Position numbers and translations under genes: made by a program. Below are positions 1 through 9,600 of a stretch of 64,000 nt of DNA, piece after piece. Under the pieces are notes generated by a model that searched no databases, had not been told where the DNA came from, and saw only the letters and a list, made by a program, of their open reading frames with translations. Numbering within the stretch: position 1 is the first letter of the stretch; each line of letters begins with the position of its first letter. The stretch comes from Zantedeschia hybrid cultivar (Eukaryota > Streptophyta > Magnoliopsida > Alismatales > Araceae). The stretch covers positions 37,351,670-37,415,669 of the forward strand of contig JARZZO010000001.1 of assembly GCA_030544215.1 (NCBI GenBank), given 5' to 3'.

Positions 1-863
1 CCCAGCCTTGATGTACAACTCAAAGTATGCATTTGTTGAACTATCTATCAGTGAAAACACGTGTTAATAGCAAGAGTTAATGAAGTTCTGCCTTGAATCG
101 CGTCGCCCGTGGCCGACGCCATTCAAGCCCCCTAAACTGGTTCATTTAAACCTGGCCTCAGAATCTGACCTAAAATGCGTCGTCCGGGGAAGCCGTCTTT
201 TAGAAAGGCGTCGCTGTCCTCAGACGCCATTCACACTAGAACCCGAAACTTGCAGAAACCTCAATCGGGGTGATTTCTGCCTAAATGGCGTCATGCTGGT
301 CCGTCACCATTATAAATCGCGTCGTCCAGGCGCGCCGTCATTTAGCGCCAGAACCCCAAACTGACAGAACCTCAAACAGGGAGATTTCTGCCTAAATAGC
401 GCCGTGCTGGTCCATCGCCATTCTAAATGGCATCGTCCAGGCACGACGTCATTTAGCACCAAAAACCTGGTTCCGTAGCTCAACCCGAGGGTCCCCTTTT
501 CCACCCCAAATACCCCAAAAACACACCAAAACAGAAGAGGAAGAAGGGGAAACCGAACTACCATGTGAAACTCACAAATCCATATTCATAAACACGGCCA
601 TTCTACTAAGAAAACCCTCTTAACATGCTCATTCTACCCCAAACACATCATGCTTCACAATGGGAATCACGGATAAAGACAACCACAATCCATGCAAGGT
701 TCGTCCCCCTTCTGGTTCTTGAACTCCTCCTGGCTCCGCCAAACCGTCGCACCGCAAACCGCCGCCGGTACCCCGAGGACGTCGCCACTCCGCCGGGACG
801 TCGGCCGCCGCCCGGAGAATGGAACGCCGCGAAGGAAGTGGTGGTGGTAGTGGTGAGAGGTAG
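1..863 (-). mobile_element. K-type LTR, left fragment (minus), continues off the window
   Basis: This is the reverse-oriented counterpart of the K-type LTR seen complete elsewhere (for example 48686-51050). It has the same order of blocks: GGCGTC/GACGCC palindromic units (63-bp units at 282-344 and 393-455), then a GC-rich block at about 715-860 that is the reverse complement of about 1436-1570. The sequence stops after a GAGAGGTAG motif, exactly where a plus-oriented K LTR begins at 864. It resumes at 22053-22396, with about 190 bp missing when compared with the 48686 copy (its bases 50517-50706). Several reading frames cross it, but none is conserved between copies, so I call no gene. Confidence 0.8.
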
Positions 864-3398
864 TGTAAGGACTGAGGTTTCGGGTTCGGTTTTCGGGTCG
901 GTTTCGGGCCGGATCCCCTGGGTCGGACCTTGCGGGGTCTGGAGAATTTCCTCTGAATGGCGTCGGAGGATCACGACGCCTTTCAAACGGCGTCTTGATA
1001 GGTGGACGCCATTTAGGCGAATTGCTGTTGTGCCACGTGGGTGCCACGTGGGCGGATTTCGGGCCGCGAGAGTACGGCCCCTGTCTTGTCGTCTGAACGG
1101 CGTCCATGATGGACGACGCGATTCAGACTGCCACCCTGCGATGTCAGTGTACGGTGCCTGTCATGTCAGCTGAATGGCGTCCATGGTGGTCGACGCGTTT
1201 CAGACAGCTGTCAGTACGGCCCGTCCTGTCATCTGATAGGCGTCCTTCTCGCTTGACGCGTTTTAGGTAGTTTCTGATGACCCCCGCGAGCCCTCCTTTC
1301 TTTCCCTCATTTCTCACCTCTCACTCTCTCTCCTCTCCCTCTCCGCCTCCTCCGATCCCACTCTCCGCCATTCCCTTTCTCTCCTTCCTCTCCCACCACT
1401 CCAACGCCTCCCTACCTCTCACCTCTGCCACCACCACTTCCTTCGCGGCGTTCCATTCTCCGGACGGCGGCCGACGTCCCGGCGGAGTGGCGACGTTCTC
1501 GGGGGTACCGGCGGCGGTCTGCGGCGCGGCGGTTGGGCGACACGGAGCCGGGAGGAGTTCAAGTATCTGGTAGGGGGACGAACCTTGTATGTGTTGCTCG
1601 TGCTTTCCTAGGCGTGTTTTGATGTGTTTTGGGCTAGATTGAGCATGTTTAGGGGGTGTTCTTGTGGGTATGGCCGCGTTTGTAAATGGGGTTTCGTAGT
1701 ATATTTGTGGTGGATCAACTGCTCTTCCTCCCCCTTTCCGTTTTGGGACTTTTCGGGGCATTTGGGGTTAAGGGAGAAACCCTCGGTTCGAAACAGAGAA
1801 CCAGGTTTCTGGCGCTAAACGGCGTCGTGCCTGGTCGACGCCTTTTAGAAGGACGTCGGGGCAGTACGACGCGTTTTAGGGCAGAAACCTCCCCTGTTCA
1901 AGGTTTAACAGGCTAGGGGTTCTGGCGCTAAATGACGTCATGGGTGGTCGACGCCTTTCAGAAGGACGTCGAGCCACCATGACGCCATTTAGGCAGGAAA
2001 TCACCCCGACTGAGGGTCCGTCAGCTCGGGATTCTGGGACTAAAAGACGTCATGGGCGGGCGACGCGATTTAAATGGCGTCGGGAGACCATGACGCCTTT
2101 TAAGGCAGAAATCCCTTGGGTACTGTTTTCCTGAAATTCTGGATTTATCAACTGATTGGCGTCGTAGAATGTCGACGCATTTCAAAAGGCGACCACTTGG
2201 GTCGACACCTTTTAGGCCAGATTTCCGTGGCCTCTGTTTTATGAACCAGTTTAGGGAGACTGAATGGCGTCGGCCTTGGGCGACGCGATTCAGGGCAGAA
2301 CAACACTAATTCATGCCAGTAAAACGTGTTCATACTGCTAGATAGTTAGTTAGTGCATGCCTTAGTGTACTCGGATTCTTCATGACCGGATGGCACTGTG
2401 TTGTGTGCCATGCGATCGCGGGCTTTTTACGTGACCGGATCGTACTGTGCCGGGTTTTGGTGGTTTTGTGTTACTGTGGACCTGGAGTGACATTGTAGCG
2501 CTTTATCACCCTGTGCTGGTGGGGGCGTGAGCACAGCGCCGGTGGGGGCGTGGGCGGGGTGACGCCTAGTGAGAGAGGGTCACCTGGTGAACCCCGGGGT
2601 CAGCTAGTACCGGTGTCGGAGTGGTACATTCGGAGAGTCACTCATGCTGAGGGAAGGAGTAACCACCTGAGCCAGTTGGGCCGGAGTAGCCAGCGTGCTA
2701 TCCGAGGGGTTACTGTTTGGTCTCAACGGGTCGGTGTTTCCCACTTTCGCTTGTGTAGACGGTGTTTCCTACTTACGGCTGTGTGGTTGGTGTGTTTCCC
2801 ACTTTCGGAGGCGTGGTTGGCATGTTTTGTCGAGACGCAAGTTGTAGGCTTCTTGATAGAATGATTTTAGAAATATGCACGTTACATTTCGAATGCATAT
2901 GGTTCATATTGAGATTCAGGAGTAGTGTGCTACAGCTTTACTTGCCTTATTACCTGTACCTTTGTCACTGCACTTGTGGGTGTGTGTGTGGGAGGCAGGG
3001 GATCGGATGAGCCCTACTGAGCCCAATTCTGGTGTGGCTCACTTCCTGCGTTTTCAGGTGTGGTCCTTGTGGCGTGTGGCGGCGCGTGGAGTTCTCCTTG
3101 GTGTGCGGACCAGCAGCTATCTTAGTTTCCGGGGTATGCCCCGACGTTGTTGTACTTTATTTCTGCCTGTACTTAATTAATCTGTTGGACATGTAATTAT
3201 TGTTGGACTGTGTACGGACATTATTATTTTACTTCCTGCGCACTGTACCCCTTGTAGTCCGTGTGAATGTTATATTTAATCTTGTTTAACGCTTACTCCT
3301 CCAGATGTGCGAATAAGATCCTGGTATGAACCTACAGTTAATGGGCGGACATCCATTTAGTGACCGGGTCTCTGGTCATAGGATGGCGGGTCGTTACA
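864..3398 (+). mobile_element. K-type LTR (plus), no target duplication
   Basis: The segment starts TGTAAGGACTGAGG and ends GGCGGGTCGTTACA, the same termini as the other K copies, with TG..CA ends inside a 5-bp inverted TGTAA/TTACA. Internal order: palindromic GGCGTC units, a doubled G-box (CCACGTGG at 1033-1040 and 1044-1051), a pyrimidine-rich tract (about 1295-1430), a GC-rich block (about 1436-1570), more palindromic units (for example 1816-1878), then an AT-richer 3' part. The flanks differ: GGTAG on the left in a K LTR, CGTGT on the right in the B LTR. It therefore lacks a target duplication and is best explained as a recombinant solo LTR. No internal coding region is present. Confidence 0.82.
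1033..1051 (+). promoter_or_regulatory. Doubled G-box in K-type LTR
   Basis: Two CCACGTGG palindromes lie 11 bp apart, start to start. Their equivalents occur in the other K copies, for example reverse-oriented near 29036-29062 and, with one box degenerate, near 54760-54780. G-boxes are bound by plant bZIP and bHLH factors. That they help drive the LTR is inference from their position upstream of the pyrimidine-rich core. Confidence 0.5.
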
Positions 3399-4681
3399 CG
3401 TGTGGTGACACTAAGACAAACAAGTGGATGCTCATTAGAGAATGAGTTCACTGAACAGACCCAAATAAGAATTCTTGGATGGTAATTATACCTATTAGTC
3501 AACCAAGGAATTCAATTGTTGCAGTAGCACAGTTGGTCCTTTGACCGGAGTCACCAATGATACCTTGTTTGTGGACCATTGTATCTTGATTCTCTGACTC
3601 GTGGACTTTAACCATTAAGTCCATCATAATCGGTCTTTCAGATACAGTGGAAAGCTTGCGAAGGTAATTGAGTGAACAACAAGGGATCACTCACTCTTGG
3701 TATAAGACTGGAGAGAGAATGTCCCATGGATGTGTACACAGAAATCCCTGGCCAGGGTCAAATGAAAGAGATGTCTTTCTAGATATTAACTGTGTACTAG
3801 AATCTATCTGGATAATGTGATAGAGGGTTTGACTATAAAACCATACCCTTGCGTTATCGGGGCATTGCATGAGTGAAGGATTATATCTGTGCGGCATCTG
3901 CAGACGGAAAGGTTCAATTGAAGGGAAAAGTATCCCTTATATCTTCTGGGATCATGAGGTAGTGTTTGGTGCTGTTCATGATCAGAAGGCCAAGTGATTT
4001 GATCATCAGATGATAATTCACTTGTTTATTAAATTAATCATTTATCATAGATGTTTAAATGTTAATTAATAAATATTAAACTTAAGAAACAGTTCTAAGT
4101 TTAATGGGCCTGCAACTGGACTGATATATGGGCCTAGAGGGTCACACACATAAGAGTTCTCGTCAGACGGTGAGAGATGTTAAATTTCATGCTTATCTGG
4201 GTTTTTGTGAAAAGCTGCAGGATAAACATGAAGATTTAATGGAGAATTATCCAAGGCCAAACTCTTGGATAATCATGAGGATTAACTGTTGTGCTTATCC
4301 TTATTTATATATAAGGAGGGCCAAGGGGGAGTGGTAAAAAGTTAGTTGGACGAATTTTACTCTCCAGATTCTCTCTCTCCTCTCTCTCTCTCCTTCTCGG
4401 AGTAGATCTGTCTCTTCCGCGCATGGTGGATCTGAGATCTGGTCGGAGCACTCAAGTCGAGGAGGAAATCGCGTCTGCTGCGGGAACTCGTGTGGATACC
4501 TCCAGAGATCGTGCGCGTGCGCGATTACCGAGTCGGCATCATCCACGGGAGATTCGAAACCCCGCAAAGGTGAAGAACTGTTCTTCCCGCGTTAGTTTTA
4601 ATGTCCATTTTACAACCCCAGCAACCGATACAATGGAATCAATTTTTTTTATTTCCGCTGCGTTCATGGCGATTCCTAACA
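3399..4681 (+). mobile_element. Copia element B, 5' LTR (truncated at its 5' end)
   Basis: It aligns almost base for base with 20768-22052, the 3' LTR of the same element, and ends in CCTAACA directly before a primer-binding site. About 297 bp of the LTR's 5' end (equivalent to 20471-20767) are missing and replaced by the K LTR ending at 3398. I counted roughly a dozen to fifteen differences from the 3' LTR over about 1.28 kb, so B is clearly older than A. A TATA-like motif lies at 4306-4314. Confidence 0.9.
4306..4314 (+). promoter_or_regulatory. TATA box of B 5' LTR
   Basis: TATATATAA sits in the LTR about 70 bp upstream of a CT-rich stretch, the usual place for an LTR promoter. The 3' LTR has TATATAA at the equivalent place (21678-21684). 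Confidence 0.55.
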
Positions 4682-4682
4682 G

Positions 4683-4700
4683 TGGTATCAGAGCCAGGTT
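4683..4700 (+). other. Primer-binding site of element B (tRNA-iMet type)
   Basis: TGGTATCAGAGCCAGGTT begins one base after the LTR end. TGGTATCAGAGC is the standard plant copia site complementary to the 3' end of initiator methionine tRNA, and it primes minus-strand DNA synthesis. It fixes the LTR boundary and the plus orientation of B. Confidence 0.93.
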
Positions 4701-5289
4701 CGCTGGTTCGGTTGTAAAACGGCACCGTTTTGTGTATTTTCTCGTTATGCGTGAAGAACCGTATTGTACGTGTTCTTGAGTATAATCCGATTAAAAATGA
4801 CAGATTAGTGTTCATATGATGATCACAATCGATTTGATTATTTTTCTGTATTTTTCGGATTTTTATTTGGGTTTTTCGGAGTTCATCATGTGATGATGAA
4901 ACTGGGTACTTCGGCGGCTTCGTATGTGCATCCCAAGCGTTGGGATGGCCGGAAGAATCCCTAGATCTCTTGGTGATAGTCACCACTTCTCATTGGGCAT
5001 TAAGATCGGGGCCGGAGTGCCCTTGGAGGTCCTCGAAATCGAGCCCAAAGTCGGATATAAAACCCTGCAAAATCAGATTTTGGAGGGGTTTTGGGCTTAA
5101 TTTTTCACCTCTCCGGAGGCCGCCGGCGGCCCTGACGGCGCCGGGCACGACGCCGGCGTCGGGGGCACCGCCGGCCGGGGCCGCCGCCGCCGGGGGTGGC
5201 CGCCGGCGCCGCCCACAACGCCTCCATCGCCGCCGGCCTGCACTAGAACTAGGGTTGCAGGTTCTGTGAAGAAGAACCAGCCGAACTGG

Positions 5290-5535
5290 CCGGTCCCGAG
5301 CCGGTTCGGACCGGTTCGGACCGGACCCGGCTTGGGCCTGGACCTGGCTGGGCCAGGTCCGGTGCCTGGCTCGACCAGGGTTCGACCCTGGCTGAGCCAG
5401 GGCTCGACCCTGGCCGAGCCAGGCGCCCTAGCTGAGCCAGGGTGCGACCCTGGCCGAGCCAGGGCTCGGGTCTGGCTGGGCCAGACCCCCTGGCCGAGCC
5501 AGGGCCCTGGGCCCGGGCCGTTTGGGCCCTAATGG
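5290..5535 (+). repeat. GC-rich imperfect tandem repeat in the B leader
   Basis: Degenerate repeats of words such as GAGCCAGGG, TCGACCCTGGC and CTGGCCGAGCCAGG follow one another, so many pairs of units can form GCCAGG/CCTGGC hairpins. The leader of A has a comparable GC-rich section (about 15117-15450) built from related words (CCTGG, CCGGACC). Element D has an AT-rich tandem array in the same place instead. Confidence 0.7.
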
Positions 5536-6671
5536 GCTAGGCCCATTTTCTGATTTTTAAAAATTGGTTTTTAATATCTGTTTAATCCCATTAAACCCAT
5601 TATTAGCCCATTTAAGCCTGTTTTAAAATTGTTTTAAAACAGAAAAATTATAGAAATAATTAATAATTGTTATTAATTATTTTTTATGATTATTAACAGC
5701 TTATTAAAGTGTTTAATAACTGTTATTTACTTAAAGGGCTTTGTTTTTAATAGGGTGATAGTTAATTATTTAAAATTGTTTTAGATAATTAATTTATCTG
5801 TTAAATTAATTAGTTTAAAAATGTTTTAAACTAATTTTATGCATAACTTGATTACATTTATCTGTTCAAAGTGTTTGAATTAGTATTTAGATTAACTGAA
5901 TAGTTTAGTTAGTTTATTTGTCAATAATATTGTGAATATTATTGATTATGCTGAAATAAATGTTATTTCGAAAACTAATTGGTATTATAATTTTATATTT
6001 ATAAAATTTAATATCAAATAGCAATTATGTGATGATTGTGATACATGTGATGTGTTTTATGGTAGGATGATCATGGACTTAGTATTTTCATGTGATGAAT
6101 GATGTGAATGGATGCGATGCTTATTTCATTTGGTATTTTAAAATAGGACCTGCGTGTCCTCCTCTCTCTTAATCCAAGTGTACTTTCTACCTTCCTATAA
6201 GATTGTACTCCCCTTGATAAGATCAAGGTTTCTAATTGTTTAAATGTACATTTGTGGACCTGCGAGTCCTGAATTTTGTATTTAAATGTATCGGATTAAG
6301 TTTAGAGGACGGGATCTTCTGAAGACACCTCTGGAGGGAGGACTCGCATCAAATGGAACCAGTGTTGCTGTTTTCACATTAGGATCCTATTATGGATCAT
6401 CGTTTGGCTCCGATGATTCCATAGTAGTTTAAGCAGTCCATGATCATCCCCATTTATCTTTTCTGCACATATGTGATATTTGTAGACTATGCTATCATAT
6501 ATATATTTATATTAAGTATATTGATACTTCAAATTGAAATACTATAGATAGCACGATTTTTTTACAAATCAAAAATAAAAAACCCTCTTTTAAAACTTAA
6601 GTTGTAAACGTGAGATATTAAGATAATCCATGTAACCCACCATCATTATAGATCTTAGGATAATTCTTATC

Positions 6672-6984
6672 TCAAACGGATTTGTTGTGCTACCACAAGG
6701 TCTGTTTGATTTAGAAATTAAACTAGGTCTACGACATGTGATGTCATTAAGATGAATGGACAAATAGTGTAGTTTTGTTGTGCTACCACAAGGATTACAC
6801 TATGAATTCATGTCATCTAAGTAATGATGGATATACTTAACTGAATCAAATTGATTTGTTGTGCTACCACAAGGTCGTTCTGATTCAGGGGTTAAATCGA
6901 TCGGATATTGCAATCGTTGCAACTGTCAAGAGTTGACTGCCTAAGGGACTTGATGTGATTTGTTGTGCTACCACAAGGTCACAT
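6672..6984 (+). promoter_or_regulatory. Four stem-loops with one constant loop, B leader
   Basis: The 20-nt loop tttgttgtgctaccacaagg occurs identically at 6681-6700, 6774-6793, 6855-6874 and 6959-6978. The flanking bases pair each time but differ in sequence: 6672-6680 with 6701-6709 (9 pairs, one G-T), 6764-6773 with 6794-6803 (10 pairs, one G-T), 6841-6854 with 6875-6888 (14 positions, two mismatches), 6953-6958 with 6979-6984 (6 pairs). Constant loop plus changing but complementary stems points to selected RNA structure. Roles in packaging, dimerisation or translation control are guesses. Confidence 0.8.
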
Positions 6985-7160
6985 GCATGTTGCCCGAAGG
7001 ATTCTGATCCCCACTAGAAGATCACCGGAATCTCCCGTTCTGTATCTTAGAGGGTAATACAGATCGCCGAAAAATAGTGGGAGCATAAATCTAGATTAAA
7101 AGTCCTAAATCTGATTTTAAGAACTATTTGCTCATTTTATATATTTCCATGTAGGTCGCT

Positions 7161-8032
7161 ATGTCGTCACCTAACCCCCTCCGTTGCATACTTGATGCAA
7201 ATAAACTCACGGGACCAAATTACATTGACTGGTTACGCAACCTGAAGATTGTCCTCAGGTGCGAAAAACTAGCCTATGTCCTGGATCAACCAGATCCGGT
7301 GCAACCCGGTGATAATGCTAACGAAGATGAATTAATGATGTTTGAAAATTGGAAGGAGGACTCTGTCAAGGTCTAATGTTATATGCTCGGTTCAATGAAC
7401 AATGAACTGCAGCGACAGCATGATAACATGGAACCTAAGACCATTATGAATCACCTACAAGAGTTGTTTGGTGAACAATCCAGAACAGAAAGATATGAGA
7501 TATTTAAGAAATTGTTCACGACCAGAATGGGCGATGGCACATCTGTGCAAACTCATGTGCTCAAGATGATAGAGTGGATTGAGAGGCTTGCTGTGCTGGG
7601 CTTTGTTATGAACAATGACCTGAGCATTGACTTAATCCTACAGTCCCTTCCAGATTCATTTTCACAATTCATTATCAACTTCAATATGAACAAAATTGAA
7701 GTTTCACTAGCTGAGCTGCTCAACATGTTGAAGACAGCTGAAGGCACTATCCAGAAAGATAAGCCAAGTGTAATGCTTGTTGGTAAAACCAACAAGAAAA
7801 GAAAAGCTGGACAGACCTTTAAGAAAGGTAAGCCTAAGAAGCAAGTGAAAAGCAAACCGGCGGCACAAAAGGACAAAGCTAAAGTCAATGATAAAGGTCA
7901 GTGTTTTCACTGCCATAAAGAAGGTCATTGGAAGAGAAACTGCAAGATTTATCTTGCAGAAAAAGAAAAGGAGAAGCTTGGTGAAGCTTCAGGTATTCTC
8001 ATGATCGATCTTAACTTGTCTTATAGAGAATC
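7161..8032 (+). pseudogene. Element B gag-pol, 5' part (interrupted)
   Basis: The frame begins with the copia gag start (MSSPNPL..., then GPNYIDWLRNLKIVL) and carries the gag core and a zinc knuckle CFHCHKEGHWKRNC (C-x2-C-x4-H-x4-C) encoded near 7900-7950, which binds the element's RNA. A stop at 7374-7376 looks like CAA to TAA against the intact element A; the frame then continues. At 8032 the frame is cut by insertion of A, and its continuation, beginning with the protease DTG motif, is at 17399. Removing A with one target duplication keeps the frame, since 9366 bp is a multiple of three. Confidence 0.93.
8028..8032. other. Target-site duplication GAATC (left copy, element A)
   Basis: GAATC precedes the left LTR of A and is repeated immediately after the right LTR at 17394-17398. 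Reading across the two gives a continuous B frame (...YRES then TSWVLDTGC), which confirms a clean integrase-mediated insertion. Confidence 0.97.
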
Positions 8033-9584
8033 TGTTGGGATCGCTGTGTCGGGATCCGATCCTAAAACGCAGCGGAATAAAGGAGTTCGGGATCGGATCT
8101 GTCCCGTTTCGGTCGTTAAAACTAAACTGGTGTAAACCGAATTTACCTTGCGCGGATTCGAATCCGCGTCCGTTTTCCGGTTCCGTCGGAGCGATGCCGC
8201 AAGTCGCGCAGATGCCCGACCTCTAGCGGTATCCACGCGGTTCTCCTCGCGATGGATCGTCCTCGCTTCCTCGCTCGCTGCGGCGCTCGAAGATCCCGTC
8301 TGACTGCGCGTGATCCGCCGCGACATGCGGATCCAGAATCCCCGTCGAACGGGAAGTGGAGCAGTTGGGAACGGCACGCCCAGAGGAGAGAGAAAGTGGG
8401 AAGAACGAATGACGGCTAGGTCAGGGTTGCTGGCCCCGGACGTAGAATCCGTTCTTTTATAAAAAGTCAGTTTGCGGTTTTTCACAAAAACCCAGACTTA
8501 TCCGAAATCCTGTCGGATTATCCATCGACTTGAAAACCATTTGCGTGTGACCCTCTAGGCCCAAATACCAGTCCAGTTAATAGCCCATTAAGTCCAGTAA
8601 CCCTTTACTGACCCACTGTATTAATTAATATCCTTATATTCAATTAATCAGCCGAATTTAATGTCCCACAATAAATTCGGACGGACTGCCGATCACGTTG
8701 GATGCCAAGCAACATCGCGTGATCCTGGATGGCACTGGGGTTATCGCAACCCTCTATTGGAACCTTTCTGTCATCGGTTAGCGCGCGGATATAATCCTTC
8801 ATCCGTACAATGTTCCCGAATCGACTTAGGGCATGGTTTACTGTTAAACCCTATTTGGTCGATTCACTTGAATCAGATGCTGCTATTCTGAATCCGATAA
8901 CTCCTTATCGATTACAGAGTCCGCCCTGGCCAGGGACTTTAAGCGCATCATTCCCGGAACATTCTCTCTCATACAACCGAGAGCGGATGATCCCGTATTG
9001 AACACACAATTACCTTCGAGGGCATCTCCCTGAACCCGATCGCTTAACTTATTGATATCCCATGGTTAGGGATTCGTTTGTCAAGGTCAAAGCTCAGAAA
9101 CCTACCAACAAGGTATCCTTGGAGTCTCAGGTCCAAGGATTATCCACGCAACCGTGACAATTGAATCGAGCTGGTTAACAGTGAGGTGATTACCATCCAG
9201 CGATTCATAGTCGGATCAGTTCAGTGAACTCATTCACCAATGAGCACCTATAGGTTCAGCATAGTGTCTCCACACAAGTGACTTATGGGATCAGTCACCC
9301 TCATCATATGAGCTGAAGTAACCTATACTAGTCTATCCGGATGTTCGATGTCCTATCTCAAACATCCTATGACTAGGAACAATTAAGAACATGTGTTTAT
9401 AAGTCTTCGGTCCCGTAATTATGATCTCATCATAATCTAAAGACTATTGCACATGTTCATGGACTTCATCGTGATACGATAAACACAGATCGAATTAATT
9501 ACACACAATGAATTATTGCCATTTATTAATAATCTGAATATGTACACAGTATCGGATTGGCTTTGAGACCATCTAATACTAACA
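8033..9584 (-). repeat. 3' LTR of element A
   Basis: On the plus strand it runs from TGTTGGGATCG to TACTAACA; in element orientation it starts TGTTAGTATTAGATGG and ends CCCAACA. It matches 15842-17393 with one difference noted. A minus-strand TATAAAAG lies at 8454-8461. Confidence 0.97.
8454..8461 (-). promoter_or_regulatory. TATA box in A 3' LTR (duplicate at 16263-16270)
   Basis: Read on the minus strand the sequence is TATAAAAG. The identical motif lies in the 5' LTR at 16263-16270, where it would drive transcription of the element. Confidence 0.6.
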
Positions 9585-9600
9585 ATCTCCCACTTGGGCT
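9585..9600 (-). other. Polypurine tract of element A
   Basis: On the minus strand AGCCCAAGTGGGAGAT directly precedes the 3' LTR. The purine run AAGTGGGAGA is the expected primer for plus-strand DNA synthesis. It begins within the last codons of gag-pol. Confidence 0.88.

Larger units (their letters stand above)
4701..7160 (+). other. Untranslated leader of element B
   Basis: About 2.46 kb lie between the primer site and the gag start, long for a copia element. It has three parts: a GC-rich section at about 5106-5540, an AT-rich section at about 5550-6600, and a conserved section at 6660-7150 with four stem-loops. It ends with a stretch (about 6995-7085) shared with the leaders of A and D that includes the words GATTCTGATCC, TCTCCCGTTCTGTAT and AGTGGGAG. 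The reading frames in the GC-rich part are Pro/Gly/Ala-rich shadows of repeats, so no coding function is supported. Confidence 0.8.

Noticed and set aside
5266..5532. Proline/glycine-rich 88-codon frame in the B leader
   Set aside because: Translation of a GC-rich tandem repeat; the equivalent place in D is AT-rich and has no frame.
6672..6984. Regularly spaced identical 20-nt repeats as a CRISPR array
   Set aside because: Plant nuclear retrotransposon context, spacing not uniform, flanks are complementary stems and not unique spacers.
8035..9001. Frames at 8021-8485, 8661-8891 and 8810-9001, repeated at 15749-16810
   Set aside because: They are duplicated only because both LTRs of element A are nearly identical; there is no coding signal.
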